From positions 152,662 through 216,661 of the forward strand of contig JAFXHE010000003.1 of NCBI GenBank assembly GCA_017536555.1: DNA of 64,000 bases, in the 5' to 3' direction. The notes below the pieces were generated by a model, which was not told where the DNA came from, made no database searches, and saw only the letters and a program-made list of their open reading frames with translations. The first letter of the stretch is position 1, and every line of letters starts with the position of its first letter. The translations under genes and the position numbers were made by a program. Shown piece after piece: positions 43,067-52,244 of the stretch. Origin of the DNA: Alistipes sp. Lineage in GTDB: Bacteria > Bacteroidota > Bacteroidia > Bacteroidales > Rikenellaceae.

Positions 43067-44284
43067 CTATTCGCTGTACAGCAAGTATTTGCGTCGCTGC
43101 TCCTTAAACTTACGAACATCCTCTGCCCAGCAGCTCTCAATATCTTTGGCATCGTATCCCTCGATAATCATACGACGCACCCAATCGACACCTATCAACT
43201 TCTCGAACATCGGCGTAAAGAAGCTATCGCCCATATCGAGGTCACGGTATGCATCTACGACATATCCGAGGTTTATACCCTCCTGCCATATATCTACGTC
43301 GGCAACACCTCGCAAGTCGACACCATAGCACAACTTACCACTATGTGGTGGGCTCTTTGAGCCAGCATTGGGCTGGGGCGTATAGCTAAACTCCCGCCCA
43401 CGCATATCGGGGTGTCCATACACCTCAAAGGGCATATCTGTACCACGTCCCATACTCACCACCGTACCCTCAAACAGACAGGTTGACGGATAGAGGTATA
43501 TGGAGTGTTGCGTTGGCAGGTTGGGCGATGGTGCTATAGGTAGCGTATAATGCACTGTATGGTCGTAGTTGCGACACTTGACAACGGTAATATCTACCCT
43601 CTTTGCCCAGCCCTCGCCAACAGCCATAAGGGCAATTTCGCCCATAGTAAGACCGTGTACAACAGGTATCGGCAACCACCCTACGCCCGACTTGAAGCGC
43701 ATATCGAGAATAGGGCCGTCGACATAGTGTCCATTAGGATTTGGACGATCAAGCACCACTACATCGCATCCAAAGTCGGCACACGCATCCACCATACGCA
43801 ACATAGAGATATAGTAGGTATAGAAGCGCAACCCCACATCCTGCATATCTACAACCAAGACATCAAACGAGCGCATCACATCGTCCGTCGGACGCTTCGT
43901 ATTGCCATTATATAGCGACAAGATGGGTATACCTGTGCGCTCATCCACAGAGTTATGCACAGCAGCACCAGCCTCGGCACGCCCCCTAAAGCCGTGCTCG
44001 GGCGAGAAGATGCCGACAATGTTGACACCCTCGCGGTGCATCATATCAACGATGTGCTCCGTAGGCGAAAACATTGCTGTATGGTTAGCCAGCACCGCAA
44101 CACGCCTTGCACGCAGCAAGGGCATATACGCCGCAGTGTCAGTAGCACCTGTCAGCACCTCGTCCACAGTGTCCACAGTGTCGCAATCAGCCGACGTAGC
44201 ACTCTCCACCTGTGCAGCGACACGCGTACCACACGCCACACACAGCAGCGTAAACAGTAGTGCTATATAACGCAACGACCTCAT
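43067..44284 (-). CDS. namZ: DUF1343 family exo-beta-N-acetylmuramidase (NamZ-like)
   Basis: The 405-residue protein has an N-terminal signal, MRSLRYIALLFTLLCVAC, that may be a lipoprotein signal. It shows DUF1343 markers: VAVLANHTAM, GIFSPEHGFRG, DVLVVDMQDVGLRFYTY, VVLDRPNPNGHYVDGP and the later FEGTVVSMGRGTDMPFEVYG. Characterised family members release N-acetylmuramic acid from the non-reducing end of peptidoglycan fragments, so a periplasmic role in cell wall recycling is likely. It sits between ftsY and prfB with short gaps. Confidence 0.85.
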   Translation of the reverse strand: MRSLRYIALLFTLLCVACGTRVAAQVESATSADCDTVDTVDEVLTGATDTAAYMPLLRARRVAVLANHTAMFSPTEHIVDMMHREGVNIVGIFSPEHGFRGRAEAGAAVHNSVDERTGIPILSLYNGNTKRPTDDVMRSFDVLVVDMQDVGLRFYTYYISMLRMVDACADFGCDVVVLDRPNPNGHYVDGPILDMRFKSGVGWLPIPVVHGLTMGEIALMAVGEGWAKRVDITVVKCRNYDHTVHYTLPIAPSPNLPTQHSIYLYPSTCLFEGTVVSMGRGTDMPFEVYGHPDMRGREFSYTPQPNAGSKSPPHSGKLCYGVDLRGVADVDIWQEGINLGYVVDAYRDLDMGDSFFTPMFEKLIGVDWVRRMIIEGYDAKDIESCWAEDVRKFKEQRRKYLLYSE

Positions 44285-44292
44285 CTCGTGAA

Positions 44293-45393
44293 CTAATATT
44301 GTAACAAGTACTCCTTGATAAATGCATCGAGGTCGCCATCCATCACTGCATCGACATTTGATGTCTGGTAACCTGTGCGATGATCCTTAACACGTCTATC
44401 ATCAAAGACGTAGCTACGTATCTGTGAGCCCCACTCTATACGCTTCTTTGTTGCCTCCAAAGCCTGCTGCGTAGCCATACGCTTGTCAAGCTCTCGCTGA
44501 TAGAGCTTCGAGCGCAAGATGCGCATAGCATTTTCGCGGTTCATAAGCTGTGAGCGCGTCTCCATATTCTCGATAAGGAACTCGACAGCCTCGCCCGTAT
44601 CGGGGTCTTTGCCGTGGTAACGCAGACGCACTGCCGTCTCCACCTTATTTACATTCTGACCACCAGCACCACTCGAGCGGAAGGTATCCCACTCATAGTC
44701 CGCAGGCGAGATATTTATCTCGATGGTATCATCCACAGCTGGCGACACAAAGACCGATGCGAAGGTTGTCTGACGCTTATTGTTGGCATTGAAGGGCGAT
44801 AGGCGCACCATACGATGCACGCCGCTCTCACTACGCAGATAGCCGTAGGCATACTCGCCCTCAAACTCCAGCGTACACGACTTAACGCCAACCTCCTCGC
44901 CTGCCTGATAGCTCACCACCTTCACCGTATAGCCGTGAGCCTCGCCCCAGCGGGTATACATACGCATAAGCATCTGCGCCCAGTCCAACGCCTCGGTACC
45001 ACCAGCACCCGCGTTGATATCCATAATAGCACCGAGCTTATCCTCCTTACCCGACAACATCTGCTTAAGCTCCATCTTCTCGACAGCCTCGACGACGGTC
45101 GCATACTGCTCCTCCGCCTCCGCCTCGGCAAGGACACCCTCTGCCACGAAGTCAGGGATAAGCACAAGGTCGTCAACAGCACGTCGCACAGCCTCATAGT
45201 CGTCGAGAACAGACTTGATGTCTGCGACCCTCTTGAGTTGCTTGCGTGCAGCCTCGGGATCATCCCAGAATGTAGGCTCCTCGGTGCGCTCCTGCTCGTT
45301 TTGGAGGTCTATGCGTCGCTGCTCGACATTGATAGATTGTTCCAGCTTGTTGGCACGCGCTGTAAGGTCAGCTATTTGTTCTAACGATACCAT
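44293..45393 (-). CDS. prfB: Peptide chain release factor 2
   Basis: The 366-residue protein has the GGQNVNKVET peptidyl-hydrolysis motif and the stop-codon-reading tripeptide SPF in VRLSPFNANNKRQ, which defines RF2 (UAA/UGA). The gene is a single uninterrupted frame. The region where many prfB genes carry the programmed +1 frameshift at CTTTGA reads NKLEQSINVEQRR here, with no in-frame stop. The ATG directly follows the cysS stop. RF2 self-regulation by frameshifting therefore appears absent. Confidence 0.94.
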   Translation of the reverse strand: MVSLEQIADLTARANKLEQSINVEQRRIDLQNEQERTEEPTFWDDPEAARKQLKRVADIKSVLDDYEAVRRAVDDLVLIPDFVAEGVLAEAEAEEQYATVVEAVEKMELKQMLSGKEDKLGAIMDINAGAGGTEALDWAQMLMRMYTRWGEAHGYTVKVVSYQAGEEVGVKSCTLEFEGEYAYGYLRSESGVHRMVRLSPFNANNKRQTTFASVFVSPAVDDTIEINISPADYEWDTFRSSGAGGQNVNKVETAVRLRYHGKDPDTGEAVEFLIENMETRSQLMNRENAMRILRSKLYQRELDKRMATQQALEATKKRIEWGSQIRSYVFDDRRVKDHRTGYQTSNVDAVMDGDLDAFIKEYLLQY

Positions 45394-46863
45394 TTACTCG
45401 ATTTCCCAGTCGAAGCCATCCTTACGATCCTTCACGCGAATACCGATGGCTGTGAGGTTATCACGAATCTTATCCGATGTAGCCCAATCCTTGTTTGCCT
45501 TCGCCTCCATACGCATATTGAGCAGCATCTCTACAAGCGGTGTCACCATATCCTTACCACCTGCCTCGGCTGCCTTCTCATTGCGAAGACCAAGTATCTC
45601 AAAAACATACTTGTTTACAGTTGCCTTGAGGCTATCAATATCCTCCTGCGTAAAGCTCTGCTGACCCTCGGCTGCCTGATTGATGATACGCACCCAGTCA
45701 AAGAGTGCCGAGATAACCATAGGCGAATTGAGGTCATCTGCCATAGCCTCGGCACAACGACGCTCCAGCTCCTTAACATCGCTGGTCGAGGTTGCTGCGG
45801 GCTTAATCTTGGCAAGGGTCTCAACAGCCTTCATCAATCTATCCAAGCCCTTCTCTGCCGCCTGCAACGCCTCATTAGAGAAGTCGAGCGTTGAGCGGTA
45901 GTGCGCCTGAAGCACGAAGAAACGGATGGTCATCGGCGTATATGCCTGCTGCAACATATCGTGCTTACCCGTGAAGAGCTGCTCAAGGGTGATGAAGTTG
46001 CCGAGCGACTTACCCATCTTCTGACCGTTGATAGTAATCATATTGTTGTGTACCCAGTAGCGCGCAGAGTCCTTACCCTGTGCAGCCGTCGACTGCGCAA
46101 TCTCGCACTCGTGGTGGGGGAACATAAGATCCATACCGCCACCGTGTATATCAAACTGCTCACCGAGGTACTTGGTGCTCATAGCCGAGCACTCCATATG
46201 CCAGCCAGGAAAGCCATCGCTCCAGGGCGAGGGCCAGCGCATAATATGCTCCGATGATGCCTTTTTCCACAACGCAAAGTCGTAAGAGTGACGCTTATCC
46301 GACTGACCATCAAGGTCGCGCGTGTTAGTTACAATATCATCGAGATTTCGTCCCGACAGACGACCATAGCGATAGTCGCGGTTATATGCCTCTACATCGA
46401 AATAGATTGAGCCATTAGACTCATAGGCATAGCCTGCATCGAGTATCTTCTGCACCATCTCTATCTGCTCGATGATATGTCCCGAGGCGTGTGGCTCGAT
46501 AGAGGGCGACAACACATTCAGCTCACGCATAGCTGCGTGGTAACGCTCGGTATAGTAGTGTGCTATCTCCATCGGCTCGAGCTGCTCAAGGCGCGCCTTC
46601 TTGGCAATCTTATCCTCGCCCTCGTCAGCATCGTGCTCCAAGTGACCAACGTCGGTGATATTACGCACGTAACGCACCTTATAGCCCAGCGACTGCAAGT
46701 AGCGGAACATAAGGTCAAAGGTGACTGCTGGACGGGCGTGACCCAAGTGTGGGTCGCCATAAACAGTAGGCCCGCAGACATACATACCCACGTGCTCGGG
46801 GTTGAGTGGCTCAAACGTCTCCTTACGGCGTGTGAGCGTGTTGTACAGTGTAATTTTCTCCAT
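45394..46863 (-). CDS. cysS: Cysteinyl-tRNA synthetase
   Basis: The 489-residue class I synthetase has [21 protein letters not shown] (zinc-ligand Cys and HIGH-like HLGH), the zinc site [10 protein letters not shown] and HHECEIAQS, and the KMSKS-like [10 protein letters not shown]. It charges tRNA-Cys. Its stop abuts the prfB start codon, so translation coupling with prfB is likely. Length fits the family. Confidence 0.96.
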   Translation of the reverse strand: MEKITLYNTLTRRKETFEPLNPEHVGMYVCGPTVYGDPHLGHARPAVTFDLMFRYLQSLGYKVRYVRNITDVGHLEHDADEGEDKIAKKARLEQLEPMEIAHYYTERYHAAMRELNVLSPSIEPHASGHIIEQIEMVQKILDAGYAYESNGSIYFDVEAYNRDYRYGRLSGRNLDDIVTNTRDLDGQSDKRHSYDFALWKKASSEHIMRWPSPWSDGFPGWHMECSAMSTKYLGEQFDIHGGGMDLMFPHHECEIAQSTAAQGKDSARYWVHNNMITINGQKMGKSLGNFITLEQLFTGKHDMLQQAYTPMTIRFFVLQAHYRSTLDFSNEALQAAEKGLDRLMKAVETLAKIKPAATSTSDVKELERRCAEAMADDLNSPMVISALFDWVRIINQAAEGQQSFTQEDIDSLKATVNKYVFEILGLRNEKAAEAGGKDMVTPLVEMLLNMRMEAKANKDWATSDKIRDNLTAIGIRVKDRKDGFDWEIE

Positions 46864-46960
46864 AGTTTATCTCATATTTTCGTTTAATTCTTGTCGTCGA
46901 AATAGTATATCGCAGCGTTTGGTGTATCGCTCATCGCAGATATGCTGCCAACACAGCAAC

Positions 46961-49900
46961 CTACTCACCAAACATATCCACTATCACATCGTAGACCTCC
47001 GAGCGGTCAAGATAGCGGTTTACAGCATCGACATAGACAGCATCCACATCGCGTCCATCGACATAGCGCACAGACGGTATGTAGCTGTACACATCAAAGA
47101 TGTTGCTTATGTGCATCTCGAAGAGTGCCATACGCGGGTCGTTGCTATCAGCAGGTGTGATGCGGTCAATGGCAGTTACGTATCGCTGCATCACCTCATC
47201 GAATGATGCCTGACCCTCGACAATAGCGTGCTCCGAATCGGCATTAGCCACCCAATCGAAGCTGCCAGCAACCTCGTGGCTTATACGCAACACATCGAGA
47301 ATATCGAGGACAACGTTGTATAGCTCATCACTGATTGTCGGGGTGAAGCTATTTTTGGTGGCATATTGCAGGTAGTAGTCCACCCACTCGGCACGCACTG
47401 CTATATACTCTGCAGCAAGCGCATCACCCTCATTGAAGCAGCGTTCAGCCTCGGCAAAAGCGGCATCACTGCGAGCAAGCAACGCATCTGCCTCACTTGT
47501 ATCCTTACCCTCACGGCGTGCCGTAGATTGCAGTGCCGCCGCCAAGTCCGAAAGGTCATAGAAGTAGCTGAACGTATCCTCCGACGGCTCAACCTCTGTG
47601 GCAACGCCTGTGAGCTCACTCAAGAGTGCCACCGCCTCGGCAAGGGTTGACGTAGCCTCGTTCATATAGTGCTGGGCGATGTAGTAGTAACCACGTATAT
47701 AGGGCAGTATCGCCGTGTGAACATATCCCACATTGCTGGGTGGCAACACCTCAAGACCACGATTTAACAAGCTCTCGGCGCGCTGCAAGTCACCCTCGCC
47801 ATTACGACGTATATAGCCCGAGGCAACACGTGCGAAGTTCTCACGGATGCGCGATGCCGACATATTAAAGCGATAGAAGTAGTCGACATACACATCCTCA
47901 TCTGAAAGGTTGCCATAGCGCAGCGGCTTAATCACAGAGTCGCCATCCTCCTCGCCAAGGAGCAACGGTGCAACCTTGTCGATATTTAGGCTACCAGGCT
48001 CCGAGCCTGCGGTATAGCGCGTATAGATGGGGACAAACGTATAGCAGTAGCCGTCAAAACGTGCATAGTCTACAATGCCATAGTCGCGCATAAGGTGTGC
48101 CTGTGTAAATGACAACGGACGCTTCCAATCGAAGTTAGCAAATAGGTCGAGCATCATTAAATAGTCCTTCGTGAGCACCGTCTTATCGAGCTTTATCTTA
48201 ACCTTATCAACAACCTTATCGAGGTCGCTCTCGTCGATGATACCAGCTGCCAACGCAGCCTCCTTGTCGACATCAATATAGAGGTTATTAGAAGAGAGGA
48301 TATAGTCCGACAACGCGCCATCGAGGTAGCTGTCAATCTTGGGCTGGAGCTTACCCACCATACGGTAGTCAGCCTTACGCTCCGTCTCGGGGAGAACCTC
48401 ACCCTCCTCGAGCAGCAACATTCTGTTATCGTTGACAACAAGCGTCATAGCCTCATCGGAGTTAAACAGTCGTATAACATCCTTGAGATTTAACTCACAG
48501 TTAGCAAGGTCGTCGCTATACCTCCAATACTCGCCCACTATGTCATAGTCGCGCACAAACTTCTCGTTGGCAAGGATAGCATCATAGAGGTTATATGCCG
48601 ACACATACTCGTCGTAGAGTGCCGCCACGCGCATATCAGGCTCACTACCCGACTGCATAAACTCATCAAGCACAGGCTCCAGCCTATCTATGATGGCTAC
48701 AGCATCGGACAACGCCTTGCTACACTCATAGTATGTGGCGGTGAAGCTGTGTATCTTGTCATTAGCATCTGCATAGCGTATATCGTAGTACTCCGCCTCA
48801 TCTATACGTCGCTTCTCTGCGCGCAGCTCGCGGGCACGCTTGGCATCGAGCACCTCAACAACATCTGCCACGATGACCCAGTCGTTGACAAAGCTATACT
48901 TCGTTGCAGGGATAGTAAAGGGGACGGCATCTGCATCATTTGCGGCGAGCTTCATCTCGTCGATATACCACTCACCACCGAGGTATGACGAGTTCATAAC
49001 ACGCACATCGGGACGCACGCCCTCAACCTCCTGACAGTACCATAGCGGGAAGGTGTCATTATCGCCGAAGTTGATGACGATAGCATTCTCGGGGGCTGTG
49101 ACAAGGTAGTTCCAGCCGATATCTCGTGCCATATAGCGACCAGACCTATCGTGGTCGTCCCAGTTCTCTGAAGCGAGCACCACAGGCACACTCGACGACA
49201 AGACGATTGATAGCACCGTAGCCGATGTAAGCAGTTTTGATGACTGCGATTTGAGCAGTGCCACAGCTCCAAACAGCAAATCGGCAACAGCCATAACGCC
49301 CAGACCTATCCAGATGCAGAAGGCATAGAATGCTCCAGCATAGACATAGTCGCGCTCACGCGGCTCGTCGGGTGCGGTATTGAAGTATATGACAAGGGCG
49401 ATACCCATCATCACGAAGAGCAGCAACACAACAAAGAAGTTACGCCAGTCGCGGTTGAGCTGGAAGACGAGTCCGAGCAGACCGAGCAGTAGCGGCAGGA
49501 AGAAGTAGGTGTTGCGGGCAGGGTTCTCCGCCATCTCGCGCGGCAGGTTATCTTGAGGCCCGCAGAAGATTTTATCAATAAAGCCTATGCCAGAGAGCCA
49601 TCCACCGTGCAGGTATACACCATTCTCGTCACGCGTGAGCTGCGTATCATCCTGACGACCTACAAAGTTCCACATAAAGTAACGCCAAAACATATCACCC
49701 ATCTGGTAGCCAAGCAAGAAGCGCACATCCTCAAGGGCTGTAGGCTCCCACCATTTGCCAACGCCCTCGGCACTACGCTCAACGGTAGGATGTCCATCAA
49801 CGGTATTTACCCAGCCTAACTGGTAGCCGTCGCGGCGCGAAAAGTACCACATACGCGGCAAGAAGTGGTTAGCCTCCGACGGGTAGGCATAGCCCTCAAA

Positions 49901-51100
49901 GAACTCACGCTGCTCATACTTGCCACTCTCGGGGTTGAGCCACATAACACGCTTCGAGGCGTAGTTGCCCGTAGGTCGGTAGTAATCGGCATCATCGAAG
50001 TCGTATGCACTCTCCACAAGTGGCAGAGGCGTTGCCGAATAATAGGGGCCCCACAAGAGAGGTCGCTGACCATACTGGTCGCGATTGAGCATACTCAACA
50101 GCGAGTGTGGCGTAGAGGGGTCGTTGCTATTCATAGGTGGATTAGCAGCCGCACGTATCGTCACCGAGGCATACGACGAGAAGCCGATAAGTATCACCGT
50201 GAGCGACAGGGCAATGACGTTGACAACACGCATACCTCGACGGTGCGAAAACATCACAAGCCAGCCGAGTGCCGCAAAGGTCACAAACAGGAATACGACA
50301 ATACCGCTATTCACGGGCATACCGAGAGTATTTACGGCGAATGTATCAAACGCAGCACCGAGTGCCACGGTATATGGGATGATAACGCCGTTGATAGCTC
50401 CAAGGATAAGCAGCGACACGATAAGTGCGATGACTATCTTCACGAAGTACTCCTTCACGCTACGCATCTCGTAGCGACGGAAGAAGTATATCATAACCAA
50501 CGCAGGGATGGTCAGCAAGTTGAGAATATGGACACCTATGGAGAGTCCCATAAGGTAGGCGATAAGTATTATCCAGCGCATTGAGGATGGCTCGTCAGCC
50601 TCCTCCTCCCACTTGAGCATAAGCCACACCACAAGGGCTGTAAACATAGACGACAGGGCATAAACCTCGCCCTCGACAGCCGAAAACCAGAAGGTGTCGG
50701 TGTAGGCGTACGACAGCGCGCCAACGAAGCCAGAGCCAAGCACAAGCATCATACCGCGCAGCGTCAGCTCATCGCCACGGCACGAGATTACACGACGCGC
50801 AAGGTGGGTGATAGTCCAAAACAGGAAGAGCACACAGAAGCCACTCGCCACACAGTTCATACCATTTATCATCACAGGAACAGCCTCGGGTGATGGTGCA
50901 AAGAGTGAGGCTATACGCGCCAACATCATAAAGAGTGGTGCTCCAGGAGGGTGACCCACCTCCAACTTATATGACGTTGCTATAAACTCGCTGCAGTCCC
51001 ACAAACTTGCTGTAGGCTCCATAGTCAGCAGATATGAGATTGTGGCGATAGCAAAGACCGCCCAACCCAAGATGTTATTCCAAAGATTATATTTTTTCAT
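46961..51100 (-). CDS. DUF2723 integral membrane protein (PMT-like glycosyltransferase family) with long soluble C-terminus
   Basis: The 1379-residue protein begins with about 12-14 membrane segments in its first 650 residues. It shows the DUF2723 signature SLWDCSEFIATSYKLEVGHPPGAPLF near residue 33, where Asp35 and Glu38 recall the acidic pair of protein O-mannosyltransferases. The C-terminal half (about 700-1379) is soluble and helical with TPR-like stretches. Homology to the GT-C fold suggests sugar transfer from a lipid carrier on the periplasmic side, perhaps in protein O-glycosylation; this is inference. It is the largest gene in the window and appears to be transcribed alone from a -7 box at 51136-51143. 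Confidence 0.82.
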   Translation of the reverse strand: MKKYNLWNNILGWAVFAIATISYLLTMEPTASLWDCSEFIATSYKLEVGHPPGAPLFMMLARIASLFAPSPEAVPVMINGMNCVASGFCVLFLFWTITHLARRVISCRGDELTLRGMMLVLGSGFVGALSYAYTDTFWFSAVEGEVYALSSMFTALVVWLMLKWEEEADEPSSMRWIILIAYLMGLSIGVHILNLLTIPALVMIYFFRRYEMRSVKEYFVKIVIALIVSLLILGAINGVIIPYTVALGAAFDTFAVNTLGMPVNSGIVVFLFVTFAALGWLVMFSHRRGMRVVNVIALSLTVILIGFSSYASVTIRAAANPPMNSNDPSTPHSLLSMLNRDQYGQRPLLWGPYYSATPLPLVESAYDFDDADYYRPTGNYASKRVMWLNPESGKYEQREFFEGYAYPSEANHFLPRMWYFSRRDGYQLGWVNTVDGHPTVERSAEGVGKWWEPTALEDVRFLLGYQMGDMFWRYFMWNFVGRQDDTQLTRDENGVYLHGGWLSGIGFIDKIFCGPQDNLPREMAENPARNTYFFLPLLLGLLGLVFQLNRDWRNFFVVLLLFVMMGIALVIYFNTAPDEPRERDYVYAGAFYAFCIWIGLGVMAVADLLFGAVALLKSQSSKLLTSATVLSIVLSSSVPVVLASENWDDHDRSGRYMARDIGWNYLVTAPENAIVINFGDNDTFPLWYCQEVEGVRPDVRVMNSSYLGGEWYIDEMKLAANDADAVPFTIPATKYSFVNDWVIVADVVEVLDAKRARELRAEKRRIDEAEYYDIRYADANDKIHSFTATYYECSKALSDAVAIIDRLEPVLDEFMQSGSEPDMRVAALYDEYVSAYNLYDAILANEKFVRDYDIVGEYWRYSDDLANCELNLKDVIRLFNSDEAMTLVVNDNRMLLLEEGEVLPETERKADYRMVGKLQPKIDSYLDGALSDYILSSNNLYIDVDKEAALAAGIIDESDLDKVVDKVKIKLDKTVLTKDYLMMLDLFANFDWKRPLSFTQAHLMRDYGIVDYARFDGYCYTFVPIYTRYTAGSEPGSLNIDKVAPLLLGEEDGDSVIKPLRYGNLSDEDVYVDYFYRFNMSASRIRENFARVASGYIRRNGEGDLQRAESLLNRGLEVLPPSNVGYVHTAILPYIRGYYYIAQHYMNEATSTLAEAVALLSELTGVATEVEPSEDTFSYFYDLSDLAAALQSTARREGKDTSEADALLARSDAAFAEAERCFNEGDALAAEYIAVRAEWVDYYLQYATKNSFTPTISDELYNVVLDILDVLRISHEVAGSFDWVANADSEHAIVEGQASFDEVMQRYVTAIDRITPADSNDPRMALFEMHISNIFDVYSYIPSVRYVDGRDVDAVYVDAVNRYLDRSEVYDVIVDMFGE

Positions 51101-51135
51101 CTATCACAATTTTCGTATCTACTCCAAACAAGGTG

Positions 51136-51143
51136 CAAATATA
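51136..51143 (-). promoter_or_regulatory. Promoter -7 box for the DUF2723 gene
   Basis: On the minus strand this reads TATATTTG, 35 bases before the ATG at 51100. No exact -33 TTTG is seen. Confidence 0.5.
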
Positions 51144-51226
51144 ATAATATTTGAGGGAAAAAACTATATTTGGACGAAAATCTATAGATTTTTATAGCAA
51201 AAGTGGAAATATTGGAAGTCGGCGAG

Positions 51227-52147
51227 CTACTCTTGCTCATTAAATAGGATATTTCGCTTTATTCGCGCCAAGCCTGCACGAACCATCGGAGTTGCACCAG
51301 CCATAGCACAAAACTCCTCCTCGGACATCTCAAGCCACCCCGCCGCAGTAAGTTCACGAGGGTTGAACAGAGCATCGAAACGCGGATTTGTGTGCAGCGG
51401 AGCGTGGCGGTTAAACGGACATACCGACTGACACTCGTCGCAACCAAAGACCCAGCCTCGGAGCGGCACTGCATCATCCTGCTCGCGCTCAATTGTGCGG
51501 CACGATATACAGCGGCGCGTGTCTATAGACCTATCATCCAAAATTGCTCTATTAGGACAATGGTCAATACAGGCACGACAGCTACCACACCCCACCCCCT
51601 GCATAGGCTCGTCATACGCATCGACATCGCACGATATGAAGAGCTCACCCAGCAACAACATAGAGCCGTGTGACGGTGTGACAAGCAGCGAGTTACGTCC
51701 TATCCAGCCAAAGCCCGCACGCACAGCAAGGCTCTTTTCGGAAACGGGCGCAGAGTCGGTAAATGCCCTAAAACGAAGCTCTGGGCAGAACGTCTTTAGA
51801 CGCTCGGCTAATTGCTGCAACATCTCTTTGATTGTCAGGTGGTAGTCTCGAGCTGCGGCATACGAAGCCACCTTTGTCACAGATGATGCATCATAGCCCT
51901 CCTTGCCGAGTGGCGACAGGTACGAAACAGCACAAATTATAACACTCCGCGCACCCTCGACCAAAAGGCTCGGATCGAAGCGTTTTTCGACATTGCGTTC
52001 AAGGTAGCTCAACGTAGAGCCTCTTCCCGACAACAGCCACTCACTAAAGCGGTTACGCTCCTCGGTCAAAGGCTCGGCGCGCACCACTCCCACAAGGTCA
52101 AAACCCACCTCAAGTGCGGCATTCGTTATAACATTTTTGGCAATCAT
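51227..52147 (-). CDS. queG: Epoxyqueuosine reductase
   Basis: The 306-residue protein has the QueG pattern. The N-terminal half is cobalamin-binding (ALEVGFDLVGVVRAEPL, DPSLLVEGARSVIICAVSY, FTDSAPVSEKSLAVRAGFGWIGRNS with the catalytic Asp). A double [4Fe-4S] ferredoxin domain follows (CGSCRACIDHCPNRAI and GCDECQSVCPFNRHA). It performs the last step of queuosine synthesis in tRNA and needs vitamin B12, which links it loosely to the nearby cobalamin uptake operon. It is shorter than E. coli QueG because the C-terminal HEAT-like extension is absent. Confidence 0.93.
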   Translation of the reverse strand: MIAKNVITNAALEVGFDLVGVVRAEPLTEERNRFSEWLLSGRGSTLSYLERNVEKRFDPSLLVEGARSVIICAVSYLSPLGKEGYDASSVTKVASYAAARDYHLTIKEMLQQLAERLKTFCPELRFRAFTDSAPVSEKSLAVRAGFGWIGRNSLLVTPSHGSMLLLGELFISCDVDAYDEPMQGVGCGSCRACIDHCPNRAILDDRSIDTRRCISCRTIEREQDDAVPLRGWVFGCDECQSVCPFNRHAPLHTNPRFDALFNPRELTAAGWLEMSEEEFCAMAGATPMVRAGLARIKRNILFNEQE

Positions 52148-52164
52148 TGAAATTTATTTTGTGC

Positions 52165-52172
52165 CAAAAATA
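52165..52172 (-). promoter_or_regulatory. Promoter -7 box for queG
   Basis: On the minus strand this reads TATTTTTG, 17 bases before the queG ATG at 52147. Confidence 0.45.
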
Positions 52173-52244
52173 GCAAATTTTAATAAATTATTGGTATCTT
52201 GCACCCGATTTGTTATACTTTTATTAATCACAAACACACACAGT

